Shown here: one piece after another, positions 27,537 through 36,477 of the stretch | Layout of the letters: each line of letters starts with the position of its first letter | Numbering within the stretch: position 1 is the first letter of the stretch | NCBI RefSeq assembly: GCF_035917275.1 | Contig: NZ_CP108508.1 | Coordinates: 5,704,001 to 5,768,000 of the forward strand | Source of the DNA: Streptomyces sp. NBC_01237 | GTDB taxonomy: Bacteria > Actinomycetota > Actinomycetes > Streptomycetales > Streptomycetaceae | Length of the DNA: 64,000 nt | Direction: 5' to 3' | Translations under genes and position numbers: made by a program | Notes under the pieces: generated by a model | Seen by the model: only the letters and a program-made list of their open reading frames with translations | The model's database searches: none | What the model was told of the DNA's origin: nothing

Positions 27537-29575
27537 ATGAATCGACTGGCTGACTCCCAGTCTCCTTATCTGCTCCAGCACGCCTCCAATCCGGTGGATT
27601 GGTGGCCATGGGGTGAGGAGGCGATGACAGAAGCTGAGCGGCGGGACGTGCCCATTCTCTTGAGTGTGGGCTATGCGTCCTGCCACTTATGCTTCTGCTA
27701 GTTCACTGGTGTCATGTGATGGCGCACGAGTCGTTCGAGGACGAGACCGTGGCGGCCTATCTGAATGAGCACTTCGTGCCGGTGAAGGTCGACCGGGAGG
27801 AACGGCCCGACGTCGACGCCGTCTACATGGAGGCGGTGCAGGCGGCGACCGGACAGGGCGGGTGGCCGATGACCGTCTTCCTCACCCCGGACGCCGAACC
27901 CTTCTACTTCGGTACGTACTTCCCGCCCGAACCCCGCCATGGCTCGCCCTCCTTCCAGCAGGTGCTCGAAGGGGTCAGCGCCGCGTGGACCGACCGGCGC
28001 GAGGAGGTCGCCGAGGTGGCCGCGCGCATCGTCCGGGACCTGGCCGGGCGCTCCCTGGCCCATGGCGGCGAGGGCGTGCCGGACGAGGCGGACACGGCGC
28101 GGGCGCTGCTCGGGCTGACCCGCGAGTACGACGAGAAGCACGGCGGGTTCGGCGGCGCGCCCAAGTTCCCGCCGGCCATGGCGATCGAGTTCCTGCTGCG
28201 GCACCATGCCCGCACCGGGGCCGAGGGTGCGCTCCAGATGGCCGCCGACACCTGCGAGGCGATGGCCCGGGGCGGGATCTACGACCAGCTCGGCGGCGGT
28301 TTCTCCCGCTACTCCGTGGACCGGGAATGGGTGGTGCCGCACTTCGAGAAGATGCTGTACGACAACGCGCTGCTGTGCCGCGTGTACGCCCATCTGTGGC
28401 GCGCCACCGGGTCGGATCTGGCCCGCCGGATCGCCCTGGAGACCGCCGACTTCATGGTGAGCGAGCTGCGGACGGCCGAGGGCGGCTTCGCCTCCGCGCT
28501 GGACGCCGACAGCGTGGACGCGAGCGGCAGGCATGTCGAGGGCGCGTTCTACGTGTGGACGCCCGAGCAGCTGCGCGAGGTGCTCGGGGAGAGCGATGCC
28601 GCCTTCGCCGCCGCGCACTTCGGCGTCACCGAGGAGGGGACCTTCGAGGAGGGTTCGTCCGTCCTCCGGCTGCCGAGGGCCGGGGACGGGGCGGACCCCG
28701 CGCGGGTCGCCGAGGTACGGGCCAGGCTGCTGTCGGCGCGCGAGGAGCGGGTGCGGCCGGGGCGGGACGACAAGGTGGTCGCCGCCTGGAACGGGCTCGC
28801 CGTCGCGGCGCTCGCGGAGACCGGGGCGTACTTCGGGCGGCCCGATCTGATCGAGCGGGCGACCGAGGCCGCCGATCTGCTCGTACGGGTCCACCTGGGC
28901 GAGGCAGCCCGGCTGTCGCGGACCTCCAGGGACGGCCGTGCGGGTACCAACGCCGGGGTGCTGGAGGACTACGGCGATGTGGCGGAGGGCTTCCTCGCGC
29001 TGGCCGCCGTCACCGGTGAGGGGGCCTGGCTGGAGTTCGCGGGCTTCCTGCTGGACATCGTGCTGGAGCAGTTCACCGGCGAGGGCGGCCAGCTGTACGA
29101 CACCGCGCACGACGCCGAGCAGCTGATCCGCCGCCCGCAGGACCCCACCGACAGCGCCACTCCGGCCGGCTGGACGGCGGCGGCGGGCGCCCTGCTCTCC
29201 TACGCGGCGTACACCGGCTCGGAGGCCCACCGCGCCGCCGCCGAGGGTGCCCTGGGGGTGGTGAAGGCGCTCGCGCCGCGCGCCCCCCGGTTCATCGGCT
29301 GGGGGCTCGCGGTCGCCGAGGCGCTGCTGGACGGGCCGCGCGAGGTGGCCGTCGCCGGTCCGGTCGGCGGTGAGCTGCACCGTACGGCGCTGCTGGGCCG
29401 GGCGCCGGGTGCGGTCGTGGCGGCGGGCGAGGGGCCGGACGCCGGTGCGGAGTTCCCGCTGCTGGTGGACCGGCCGCAGGTGGGCGGGGCGCCGACCGCG
29501 TACGTCTGCCGGCATTTCGTCTGTGACGCGCCGACGACGGACGCGGCCGGGCTGGCACGGAAGCTGGGCGGCTGA
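27537..29575 (+). pseudogene. thioredoxin-fold DUF255 protein (YyaL/SSP411-like), interrupted
   Basis: Two fragments make up a full-length DUF255 protein of about 670 residues: a thioredoxin-like domain followed by an alpha/alpha barrel resembling N-acylglucosamine epimerases. The first (27537-27701, 54 residues) runs [23 protein letters not shown] to SVGYASCH and stops after LCFC. The second (27689-29575) resumes at WCHVMAHESFEDE and runs normally to the end. Removing the 20 bases 27687-27706 joins them in frame as SCHWCHVMAH, so the insertion splits the CxxC motif. An ATG inside the insertion (27689) could start the second part alone, but it lacks a ribosome binding site and the first Cys. 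True mutation, assembly error or odd expression remain possible. Confidence 0.85.
27687..27706 (+). other. 20-base insertion in the CxxC motif of the DUF255 gene
   Basis: TTATGCTTCTGCTAGTTCAC interrupts the codons for CH-WC. It is 40% GC in a roughly 70% GC setting. CAC precedes it (27684-27686) and ends it (27704-27706), so it can be read as a 17-base insert with a three-base duplication. It brings a rare TTA codon, a TAG stop and a new ATG. Confidence 0.85.
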
Positions 29576-29589
29576 GACCGGGTACGGAG

Positions 29590-29622
29590 AAGGGGCCGAA
29601 CTCCGGTGGAGTCCGGCCCCTT
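29590..29622. terminator. bidirectional terminator between DUF255 and hemolysin III genes
   Basis: A 15-bp stem with one mismatch (29590-29604 with 29608-29622) has a GGT loop and is followed by TC. It lies 14 bases past the DUF255 stop, between convergent genes. Confidence 0.85.
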
Positions 29623-29648
29623 TCGTCGTCCGCCCGCGGGCGGACCGC

Positions 29649-30338
29649 TCAGCCGTGCTGGTAGGCGACCAGTGAGATGCCGACGTAGTGCACGACGAAC
29701 GCCGCCAGGGTCAGCGAGTGGAAGACCTCGTGGAAGCCGAACCAGCGCGGTGACGGGTTGGGGCGCTTGATGCCGTAGATCACGCCGCCCGCGCTGTAGA
29801 GCAGCCCGCCGACGACGACGAGGACCAGCACCGCGATTCCACCGGTGCGCAGGAAGTCGGGCAGGAAGAAGACCGCCGCCCACCCCATCGCGATGTAGCA
29901 GGGGGTGTAGAGCCAGCGCGGGGCGCCGACCCAGAACACCCGGAAGGCGATTCCCGCCACCGCTGCCGCCCAGACCGCCCAGAGGAGCGGCCGACCGGTG
30001 GACTCCGGGAGGAGGAGCAGGGTCAGCGGGGTATAGGTGCCCGCGATGATCAGAAAGATGTTGGCGTGGTCGAGCCTGCGGAGCACCGCCTCGCCGCGCG
30101 GCCCCCAGGTGCCGCGGTGGTAGATGGCGCTCACACCGAACAGCAGACAGGCGCTCACGATGTACACCGCGCACGCGATCCGGCCGCGGGTGCTGTCGGT
30201 GAGGGCGATCAGGGTGACCCCGGCGATCAGGACCGCGGGGAACATCCCGGCGTGCAGCCAGCCGCGCATCCGCGGTTTCACCGGTACGGGGTCGAGTGCG
30301 ACGGGTTCGGGCGCAGCGGCAGCGGCGGCAGAAGTCAT
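29649..30338 (-). CDS. hemolysin III family (PAQR/TrhA) membrane protein
   Basis: The 229-residue integral membrane protein has seven transmembrane segments of the PAQR/HlyIII family. Family marks are the Ser/His motif in GVSAIYHRGTWGPR, the LDHANIFLIIAGTYTP segment and the C-terminal metal ligands in FHEVFHSLTLAAFVVHYVG. Related proteins (TrhA in Bacillus, PAQR2 in animals) control membrane energetics or fluidity; haemolysis is a historical name. A composite palindrome spans the start codon. The gene is divergent from pckA and convergent with the DUF255 gene. Confidence 0.9.
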   Translation of the reverse strand: MTSAAAAAAPEPVALDPVPVKPRMRGWLHAGMFPAVLIAGVTLIALTDSTRGRIACAVYIVSACLLFGVSAIYHRGTWGPRGEAVLRRLDHANIFLIIAGTYTPLTLLLLPESTGRPLLWAVWAAAVAGIAFRVFWVGAPRWLYTPCYIAMGWAAVFFLPDFLRTGGIAVLVLVVVGGLLYSAGGVIYGIKRPNPSPRWFGFHEVFHSLTLAAFVVHYVGISLVAYQHG

Positions 30339-30377
30339 ATCCGCATGCTACCTACGCCACCGTAGGTATCGGATATG
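30336..30377 (-). promoter_or_regulatory. composite palindrome over the hemolysin III start (TetR-type operator candidate)
   Basis: TACCTACG-CCAC-CGTAGGTA (30349-30368) is a perfect 8-bp inverted repeat. It is flanked by CATATCCG (30336-30343) and CGGATATG (30370-30377), again perfect. On the minus strand TAGGTA would serve as a -10 element ten bases before the ATG, so a bound repressor would block transcription. The TACCTACG/CGTAGGTA form resembles TetR-type operators of lipid genes. Confidence 0.55.
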
Positions 30378-30549
30378 AGTGGCGATGCTCACGTGTGCGG
30401 CCCCCTGGACATATGGGCGAATCGGTCGGATGATCAAATGAGTGCGGTCGGCACCGGATGAGCGCCAGGGGAAATCGAAAGGTTCGAAGCATCCGGGTCG
30501 CGGCCCCCACGGGGCAACTGACAACAGACACCCTCAACAAGGAGCGATC

Positions 30550-32382
30550 GTGGCGCGCGACATCGCGGCTCCCCTCACTGTCCCCACCAACCACCGGGAG
30601 CTCGTCTCCTGGGTCGACGAGATCGCAGCCCTCACCGAGCCGGACCGGGTGGTCTGGTGCGACGGCTCCGAGGCCGAGTACGAGCGCCTGTGCGGGGAGC
30701 TCGTCGCCAAGGGCACGTTCACGAAACTCGACGAGGCCAAGCGCCCGAACTCGTACTACGCCGCGTCCGACCCGAGCGACGTCGCCCGTGTCGAGGACCG
30801 CACCTTCATCTGCTCCGTGCAGGAGAAGGACGCGGGCCCCACCAACCACTGGAAGGCCCCCGCCGAGATGCGGGAGATCTTCACCGGTGAGCAGGGTGTC
30901 TTCCGCGGCTCCATGCGCGGGCGCACCATGTACGTCGTGCCGTTCTGCATGGGCCCCGTCGGCTCGCCGCTCTCCGCGATCGGCGTCGAGATCACCGACT
31001 CCGCGTACGTCGCCGTCTCCATGCGCACCATGACCCGCATGGGACAGGCCGTCCTGGACGAGCTCGGCACCGACGGCTTCTTCGTCAAGGCCGTCCACAC
31101 GCTGGGCGCACCCCTGGAGGAGGGCCAGGAGGACGTTCCGTGGCCGTGCAACTCCACCAAGTACATCTCGCACTTCCCCGAGGACCGCGAGATCTGGTCC
31201 TACGGCTCCGGCTACGGCGGCAACGCCCTGCTCGGCAAGAAGTGCTACGCCCTGCGCATCGCGTCCGTGATGGCCCGCGACGAGGGCTGGCTCGCCGAGC
31301 ACATGCTGATCCTCAAGCTCACGCCGCCGAAGGGTGAGTCCCAGGGCCCCACGTACGTCGCCGCCGCCTTCCCGAGCGCCTGCGGCAAGACCAACCTCGC
31401 CATGCTGGAGCCGACGATCCCCGGCTGGACCGTCGAGACCATCGGCGACGACATCGCCTGGATGCGGTTCGGTGAGGACGGCCGGCTCTACGCGATCAAC
31501 CCCGAGGCCGGGTTCTTCGGCGTCGCGCCCGGTACCGGCGAGCACACCAACGCCAACGCGATGAAGACCATGTGGGGCAACTCCGTCTTCACCAACGTCG
31601 CGCTCACCGACGACGGCGACGTGTGGTGGGAGGGCATGACCGAGGAGGCGCCCGCGCACCTCACGGACTGGAAGGGCAACGACTGGACCCCCGAGTCCGG
31701 CACGCCCGCCGCGCACCCCAACGCCCGCTTCACCGTCCCCGCCGGCCAGTGCCCGATCATCGCGCCCGAGTGGGAGGACCCCAAGGGCGTGCCGATCTCG
31801 GCCATCCTCTTCGGCGGCCGCCGCGCCTCGGCCGTGCCGCTGGTCACCGAGTCCTTCGACTGGCAGCACGGCGTCTTCCTCGGGGCCAACGTCGCCTCCG
31901 AGAAGACCGCCGCCGCCGAGGGCAAGGTCGGCGAGCTGCGCCGCGACCCGTTCGCCATGCTGCCGTTCTGCGGCTACAACATGGGCGACTACATGAACCA
32001 CTGGGTCAAGGTCGGTGCCGGCAAGGACCAGGCCAAGCTGCCGAAGATCTACTACGTGAACTGGTTCCGCAAGAACGAGGCGGGCACGTTCGTGTGGCCC
32101 GGCTTCGGCGAGAACAGCCGCGTCCTCAAGTGGATCGTCGAGCGGCTGGAGGGCCGGGCCGAGGGCGTCGAGTCCCCGATCGGCATCCTGCCCGCCAAGG
32201 GCTCCCTGGACACCGAGGGCCTGGACCTCTCCGAGTCCGACCTGGACTACCTGCTCACCGTGGACAAGAAGGTCTGGCGCGAGGAGGCCGCGTTGGTCCC
32301 CGATCACCTCAACACCTTCGGTGACCACACGCCCAAGGAGCTGTGGGACGAGTACCACGCGCTGGTCGAGCGCCTGGGCTGA
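30550..32382 (+). CDS. pckA: phosphoenolpyruvate carboxykinase (GTP)
   Basis: The 610-residue GTP-dependent PEPCK converts oxaloacetate and GTP to PEP, CO2 and GDP, the gluconeogenic entry point. Lys280 lies in the kinase-1 loop FPSACGKTN. The metal and substrate motifs [21 protein letters not shown], the oxaloacetate-binding region near [14 protein letters not shown] and the C-terminal WFRKNEAG are intact. The GTG at 30550 has AAGGAG six bases upstream and gives the normal length. The leader 30378-30549 has no gene. A terminator set follows. Confidence 0.96.
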   Translation: MARDIAAPLTVPTNHRELVSWVDEIAALTEPDRVVWCDGSEAEYERLCGELVAKGTFTKLDEAKRPNSYYAASDPSDVARVEDRTFICSVQEKDAGPTNHWKAPAEMREIFTGEQGVFRGSMRGRTMYVVPFCMGPVGSPLSAIGVEITDSAYVAVSMRTMTRMGQAVLDELGTDGFFVKAVHTLGAPLEEGQEDVPWPCNSTKYISHFPEDREIWSYGSGYGGNALLGKKCYALRIASVMARDEGWLAEHMLILKLTPPKGESQGPTYVAAAFPSACGKTNLAMLEPTIPGWTVETIGDDIAWMRFGEDGRLYAINPEAGFFGVAPGTGEHTNANAMKTMWGNSVFTNVALTDDGDVWWEGMTEEAPAHLTDWKGNDWTPESGTPAAHPNARFTVPAGQCPIIAPEWEDPKGVPISAILFGGRRASAVPLVTESFDWQHGVFLGANVASEKTAAAEGKVGELRRDPFAMLPFCGYNMGDYMNHWVKVGAGKDQAKLPKIYYVNWFRKNEAGTFVWPGFGENSRVLKWIVERLEGRAEGVESPIGILPAKGSLDTEGLDLSESDLDYLLTVDKKVWREEAALVPDHLNTFGDHTPKELWDEYHALVERLG

Positions 32383-32392
32383 CGCCGTCCCG

Positions 32393-32444
32393 GGGCGGCG
32401 CCCGCGCGGCGCCGCCCACCGGGCGCACCACCCGAGGTGCGCCC
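32393..32444 (+). terminator. two hairpins after pckA
   Basis: A 10-bp stem (32393-32402 with 32408-32417) with loop CGCGC is followed by a 9-bp stem GGGCGCACC (32421-32429) with GGTGCGCCC (32436-32444). Confidence 0.7.
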
Positions 32445-32517
32445 GCGCCCGAACCCCCGCGGCCGGGTCTTCCGACATCCGCCCTGACCTGTGGGGTCCA
32501 GCAGCCCGCCGCGGTAC

Positions 32518-32557
32518 GGCCCCCGAAGCCCTCTCAGGGCTCGGGGGCCGCCCCTTT
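32518..32557 (+). terminator. T-tract terminator upstream of the secreted propeller gene
   Basis: A 14-bp stem with one bulged A (32518-32525 plus 32527-32532 with 32536-32549) is followed by GCCCCTTTTC. It is one of the few hairpins here with a real T run. The remaining gap to 32678 may hold the promoter of the next gene. Confidence 0.75.
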
Positions 32558-32678
32558 TCACCGGGAACGTCCAAGCATCGCCGTATGCTTGCGCACGGGA
32601 TCTTCACTTCTGTTGACTCGTTCTTCACAAGGTGCCCGCTCGTCACGTGGGGCCTACCGAGCCTGTGGGGGAACGAAG

Positions 32679-34409
32679 TTGAAGCAGTCCCGGCATCGCA
32701 TACGTACCGCGGCGACCCTGACCGCGCTGACCCTCGGCACCGCGGGCCTGACCGCGCTGGCCGCACCCGCCGCTCAGGCGGCCGAGGACCGGGTGGCGAA
32801 GCTCCCGGTCTCCTCGTACTCGGCGATGGTCGTCGACTCCGTCCACGAACGCGTCTACCTCACCGACGACACCCGTTCCCGCAACGCCGGCCAGGTCCAG
32901 GTGTACGACTTCGCGGGGGAGAAGGTCGGCACGCTCGCCACCGACACCTCGCCCTCCGGAATGGCGCTCAGCACGGACAGCGCCACGCTCTACGTCTCCC
33001 AGTCGACCGGAATCCTCTCCTTCGACACCCAGACCCGGGCCCGCACCGGCCAGGCGTACGCCAACTACCACGTGGAGTGCCCGCGCGACGTGGCGTTCGC
33101 CGGCGGCAGGCAGTGGTACACCGAGGCCGCGGCCACCAGCGACTGCGACAACCGCAACAGCCGGCTCTGGATGGCCGAGGGCAGCGGCGTCGTCAACACC
33201 GGCTGGAACGACCTGGGCCGACTGCGTCTGTGGAGCGGCCCGCAGGAACCCGGCCGCCTCGTCATGGGACAGCCGCGCACCACGGGCGTCACCAACCCCT
33301 TCCTGACCACGTTCGACGCGAGCGGCAGCACGCTCGTGCGCGGGCCCGAGCGCCGGTTCGCCGACAGCGGGGGCAAGGGCGCGCTGGACCTGAAGGACGT
33401 CGCACAGTCCGCCGACGGGCAGCGGATCGCGGTCGCCGACGCCGCCGCGGGCACCCGGCTCCTGGACGCCGCCGACCTGTCCGACGCGCCGGTTCCGTAC
33501 CAGCCGCTGCCCCAGGGCGCCACGGCGTCGGCCGTCGCCTTCGGCGGCGACGGCAAGTACATCGCGCGGGGTGCCTCCGCCGCCGGGAGCACGGCCGATC
33601 TGCTGGTGCAGCCGGCCGACCCGGCGGACCGTACGACGCCGCTGGAGTTCGCCTTCGACGGCGCTCTGGAGGGGGACCGGATCGCCCCGCGCGGCCTCGG
33701 CTGGTCGCAGGACGGCGCGCGCCTCTTCGCGGTCACCACCAATGTCTACGGCAACGAGTACTGGCTGCATGTGATCCAGCCCCCGGCCGCCCAGCACGAC
33801 TCCCGCTTCACCGGGGCGCTCAGCACGGCGCCGGGGCAGGCCGTCGTCGGTGAACCCCTCGGTATCCGGGGGCGGTTGGAGCTGGACGGCCCCGCCTCCA
33901 CCGAGCCGGTGAAGGTGTCGGCGGTGCGCCGTGACGCGAACGGTGACCGCAGGCTCGCCGCGGTGGAGGTCGACGCGGACGGCTCGTTCACCGTCCTGGA
34001 CGTGCCCTCGCTCGTCGGCGACGCCACGTACACCGTCTCCTTCACCGGTGACCTCACCCACCGCCCGGCACAGGACATCACCCTCGCGGTGGCCGTCGCC
34101 AAGGCCCCGACCACGCTCGCGCTGACCACTCCGGCGGAGGGCGTGAAGGGTGAGGCCCTGGAGATCACCGGCAAGCTGACCGGGCAGGGCCGCGCCCTTC
34201 CGGCCGGGATCACCGTGTCCGTGGAGCGCACCGACAAGAAGGGCACCGGCATCCTGACGTCGGCGGCGGTCGCGGCCGACGGCACGTTCCGGATCAATGA
34301 CCTGCCGCGGGCGAACGGCCAGGTGACGTACACGGTCGGCTACGCGGGCGACGCGCTGCACAGCGGCTCGACGGCGTCGGCGACCGTGCGGGTGCGCAAG
34401 GCCGGCTGA
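32679..34409 (+). CDS. secreted beta-propeller protein with Ig-like repeats
   Basis: The 576-residue product begins at TTG 32679 with a signal peptide (AATLTALTLGTAGLTALAAPAAQA). A WD/YncE-like seven-bladed propeller region follows (about 38-385; for example VYLTDDTRSRNAGQVQVYDF and LYVSQSTGILSFDTQ). Two C-terminal Ig-like beta-sandwich repeats of about 90 residues follow, each ending in a VTYTVGYAGD/ATYTVSFTGD-type strand. There is no cell-wall anchor. The role is unknown; repeat-rich secreted propellers often bind ligands or other proteins. The start is chosen for the signal peptide and the GGGGAA upstream. Confidence 0.85.
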   Translation: MKQSRHRIRTAATLTALTLGTAGLTALAAPAAQAAEDRVAKLPVSSYSAMVVDSVHERVYLTDDTRSRNAGQVQVYDFAGEKVGTLATDTSPSGMALSTDSATLYVSQSTGILSFDTQTRARTGQAYANYHVECPRDVAFAGGRQWYTEAAATSDCDNRNSRLWMAEGSGVVNTGWNDLGRLRLWSGPQEPGRLVMGQPRTTGVTNPFLTTFDASGSTLVRGPERRFADSGGKGALDLKDVAQSADGQRIAVADAAAGTRLLDAADLSDAPVPYQPLPQGATASAVAFGGDGKYIARGASAAGSTADLLVQPADPADRTTPLEFAFDGALEGDRIAPRGLGWSQDGARLFAVTTNVYGNEYWLHVIQPPAAQHDSRFTGALSTAPGQAVVGEPLGIRGRLELDGPASTEPVKVSAVRRDANGDRRLAAVEVDADGSFTVLDVPSLVGDATYTVSFTGDLTHRPAQDITLAVAVAKAPTTLALTTPAEGVKGEALEITGKLTGQGRALPAGITVSVERTDKKGTGILTSAAVAADGTFRINDLPRANGQVTYTVGYAGDALHSGSTASATVRVRKAG

Positions 34410-34473
34410 CCGGCACTCCCGCCGGTGGGTGGCACCCGGTCCACGCGCCTCGACGGCCCGTGGACCGGGGCCG

Positions 34474-34914
34474 TCAGTGGGCCCCGACCAGCCGCGGGGC
34501 GGCGGGGGCGGCGGCGTCGGACGGAGTGGTGTCGGACGCGGAAGCGGAGTCGGGGGCCGGCGCCGCCGTGTGGGCGTCCATGCGCTCCGCGGAGAGGATC
34601 GCCGCCGCCGTGTCGGCGCGGGCGGCGGCCACCACCAGCGCGCGGCCCGCGAGGGCGTGGGCGCGGCGGTGCAGTGCGGCAGGGGGCGCGTCGGTCAGAC
34701 CGGCGTGCCGGGCGGGCGGCGCACCGCGCAGCCGGGCCACCTGCTCGGCGATGCGGTCGCCCGCCGCACCGAGGCCCAGCTCGTCGGTGACCGCGAGCAG
34801 TGCGCCCAGATGCCCGGCGAGCTGGATGTCCAGCTCCTCCTCGCGGGTGCGGTGCGGGAAGTCGGCGTCGTCGGCCGGTGTGTGGACCGATTTGGTGCGG
34901 ATCGGCTCGTACAT
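34474..34914 (-). CDS. conserved actinobacterial hypothetical protein
   Basis: The 146-residue protein opens MYEPIRTKSVHTPADDADFP, has an amphipathic helical centre (REEELDIQLAGHLGALLAVTDELG) and ends in an Ala/Ser-rich low-complexity tail. No signal or transmembrane segment is seen. AGGAGG lies six bases before the ATG. It lies downstream of the aminotransferase gene on the same strand. I do not recognise a function. Confidence 0.75.
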   Translation of the reverse strand: MYEPIRTKSVHTPADDADFPHRTREEELDIQLAGHLGALLAVTDELGLGAAGDRIAEQVARLRGAPPARHAGLTDAPPAALHRRAHALAGRALVVAAARADTAAAILSAERMDAHTAAPAPDSASASDTTPSDAAAPAAPRLVGAH

Positions 34915-34948
34915 GGATGGCCTCCTGCGTATTGCTGTGAAGCCATCC

Positions 34949-34966
34949 TAGCTTGGATTCAGTCTA
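34949..34966 (-). promoter_or_regulatory. AT-rich imperfect palindrome upstream of the 34914 gene
   Basis: TAGCTTGGATTCAGTCTA is an AT-rich imperfect inverted repeat (TAG/CTA ends) just upstream of the hypothetical gene. It has the look of a metal or redox repressor box, but the match is partial. Confidence 0.3.
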
Positions 34967-34995
34967 AAGTTGTGCGCGATCCGACAGTAGTTGCC

Positions 34996-36207
34996 CTACG
35001 GCTGACCGTAACCGTCCAGGAAGCTGCCGATCCTGGTCACCGCGTCGGTCAGGTCCTCGACCGACGGCAGGGTGACGACCCGGAAGTGGTCGGGCTCCGG
35101 CCAGTTGAACCCCGTACCCTGCACGACCATGATCTTCTCGGCCCGCAGCAAGTCGAGCACCATCTGCCGGTCGTCCTTGATCTTGTAGACCTTGGGGTCG
35201 AGCCGGGGGAAGAGATACAGCGCCCCCTTCGGCTTCACGCAGGTCACCCCGGGGATCGACGTCAGCAGGTCGTACGCCACGTCGCGCTGCTCCAGGATGC
35301 GCCCGCCGGGCAGCACCAGGTCGTTGATCGACTGCCGTCCGCCGAGCGCGGTGGCCACCGCGTGCTGCGAGGGCATGTTGGCGCACAGCCGCATATTGGC
35401 GAGGATCGTCAGTCCCTCGATGTACGAGGTGGCGTGCGCCTTCGGTCCGCAGACGGCCATCCAGCCGGAGCGGTAACCGGCCACCCGGTAGTTCTTGGAG
35501 AGACCGTTGAAGGTCAGCACCATCAGATCGGGGGCGATCGCCGCGGTCGGCGTGTGGGTGGCGCCGTCGTACAGGATCCGGTCGTAGATCTCGTCGGAGC
35601 AGACGATCAGATGGTGCCGCCGGGCGATCTCCGTCAGCGCGCGCAGCATCTCGTCGTCGTACACCGCGCCGGTCGGGTTGTTCGGGTTGATGATCACCAT
35701 GGCCTTGGTGCGGTCGGTGATCTTCCGCTCGATGTCGGCCAGGTCGGGCATCCAGTCGGACTGCTCGTCGCAGCGGTAGTGCACGGCCGTCCCGCCCGCC
35801 AGCGAGACCGAGGCGGTCCACAGCGGATAGTCCGGAGCGGGTACGAGCACCTCGTCGCCGTCGTCGAGCAGCGCCTGCATCGACATCTGGATCAGCTCGG
35901 AGACACCGTTGCCGAGGTAGACGTCCTCGACGTCGAGGTCGATCCCCTTGGTCTGGTAGTGCTGCATCACCGCACGGCGCGCGGACAGCAGGCCCTTCGC
36001 GTCGCCGTAGCCGTGCGCCCCGGAGAGGTTGCGCAGGATGTCTTCGAGGATCTCGGGCGGGCACTCGAACCCGAACGCGGCAGGGTTGCCGGTGTTGAGC
36101 TTGAGGATGCGCTGACCGGCCGCTTCGAGCCGCATCGCCTCCTCCAGCACGGGGCCGCGGATTTCGTAACAGACGTTGGCGAGCTTCGTGGACTGGATGA
36201 CCTGCAT
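34996..36207 (-). CDS. alanine aminotransferase-like fold I PLP aminotransferase
   Basis: The 403-residue aminotransferase (AlaA-like) has the PLP lysine Lys238 in NGLSKNYRVAGYRSGW, preceded by INPNNPTGAVY and CSDEIYDR, and the carboxylate-binding Arg region FRVVTLP at the C-terminus. It probably interconverts pyruvate and alanine with glutamate, though broad keto-acid specificity is common. It is leftward of the NAT gene and separated from it by a repeat-containing gap. No strong ribosome binding site is seen before the ATG. Confidence 0.9.
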   Translation of the reverse strand: MQVIQSTKLANVCYEIRGPVLEEAMRLEAAGQRILKLNTGNPAAFGFECPPEILEDILRNLSGAHGYGDAKGLLSARRAVMQHYQTKGIDLDVEDVYLGNGVSELIQMSMQALLDDGDEVLVPAPDYPLWTASVSLAGGTAVHYRCDEQSDWMPDLADIERKITDRTKAMVIINPNNPTGAVYDDEMLRALTEIARRHHLIVCSDEIYDRILYDGATHTPTAAIAPDLMVLTFNGLSKNYRVAGYRSGWMAVCGPKAHATSYIEGLTILANMRLCANMPSQHAVATALGGRQSINDLVLPGGRILEQRDVAYDLLTSIPGVTCVKPKGALYLFPRLDPKVYKIKDDRQMVLDLLRAEKIMVVQGTGFNWPEPDHFRVVTLPSVEDLTDAVTRIGSFLDGYGQP

Positions 36208-36413
36208 GTCTGCGAGCTTACGACCGTGTTTCGCGCGGTGCGCGGAGATTGCCCGCCCGCTGCTCCCGACGGGCGAGCGGCCGGGGCGCCCCGGCTTCCA
36301 ACGGAATGTGTCCCCCCGCCCGGACCGTGGGAACCCTGGCCGGGACGGCGCCGGGGCTTGGAATGCGGGCGCGGCGGGCGGGGGCGGGTGAGATGGGCCA
36401 CTGATCGCCGCGG

Positions 36414-36475
36414 GAGCCGTGGCGGGACCGCGCGGGACCCGCCCGAGCCGTGGCCGGACCGCGCGGGACCCGCCC
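36414..36475. repeat. two tandem 31-bp repeats
   Basis: The gap 36208-36477 contains two adjacent 31-bp copies (36414-36444 and 36445-36475) beginning GAGCCGTGGC, with a single mismatch. They lie three bases before the NAT stop codon at 36478. No gene is seen in the gap. Confidence 0.7.
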
Positions 36476-36477
36476 CG

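Noticed and set aside
27687..27706. bldA-dependent regulation through the TTA codon
   Set aside because: The TTA lies in an insert followed three codons later by TAG, so decoding it would still end translation.
30352..32766. Long minus-strand open frame of 804 codons opposite pckA
   Set aside because: It is antisense to a fully conserved PEP carboxykinase and shows no family motif or ribosome binding site.
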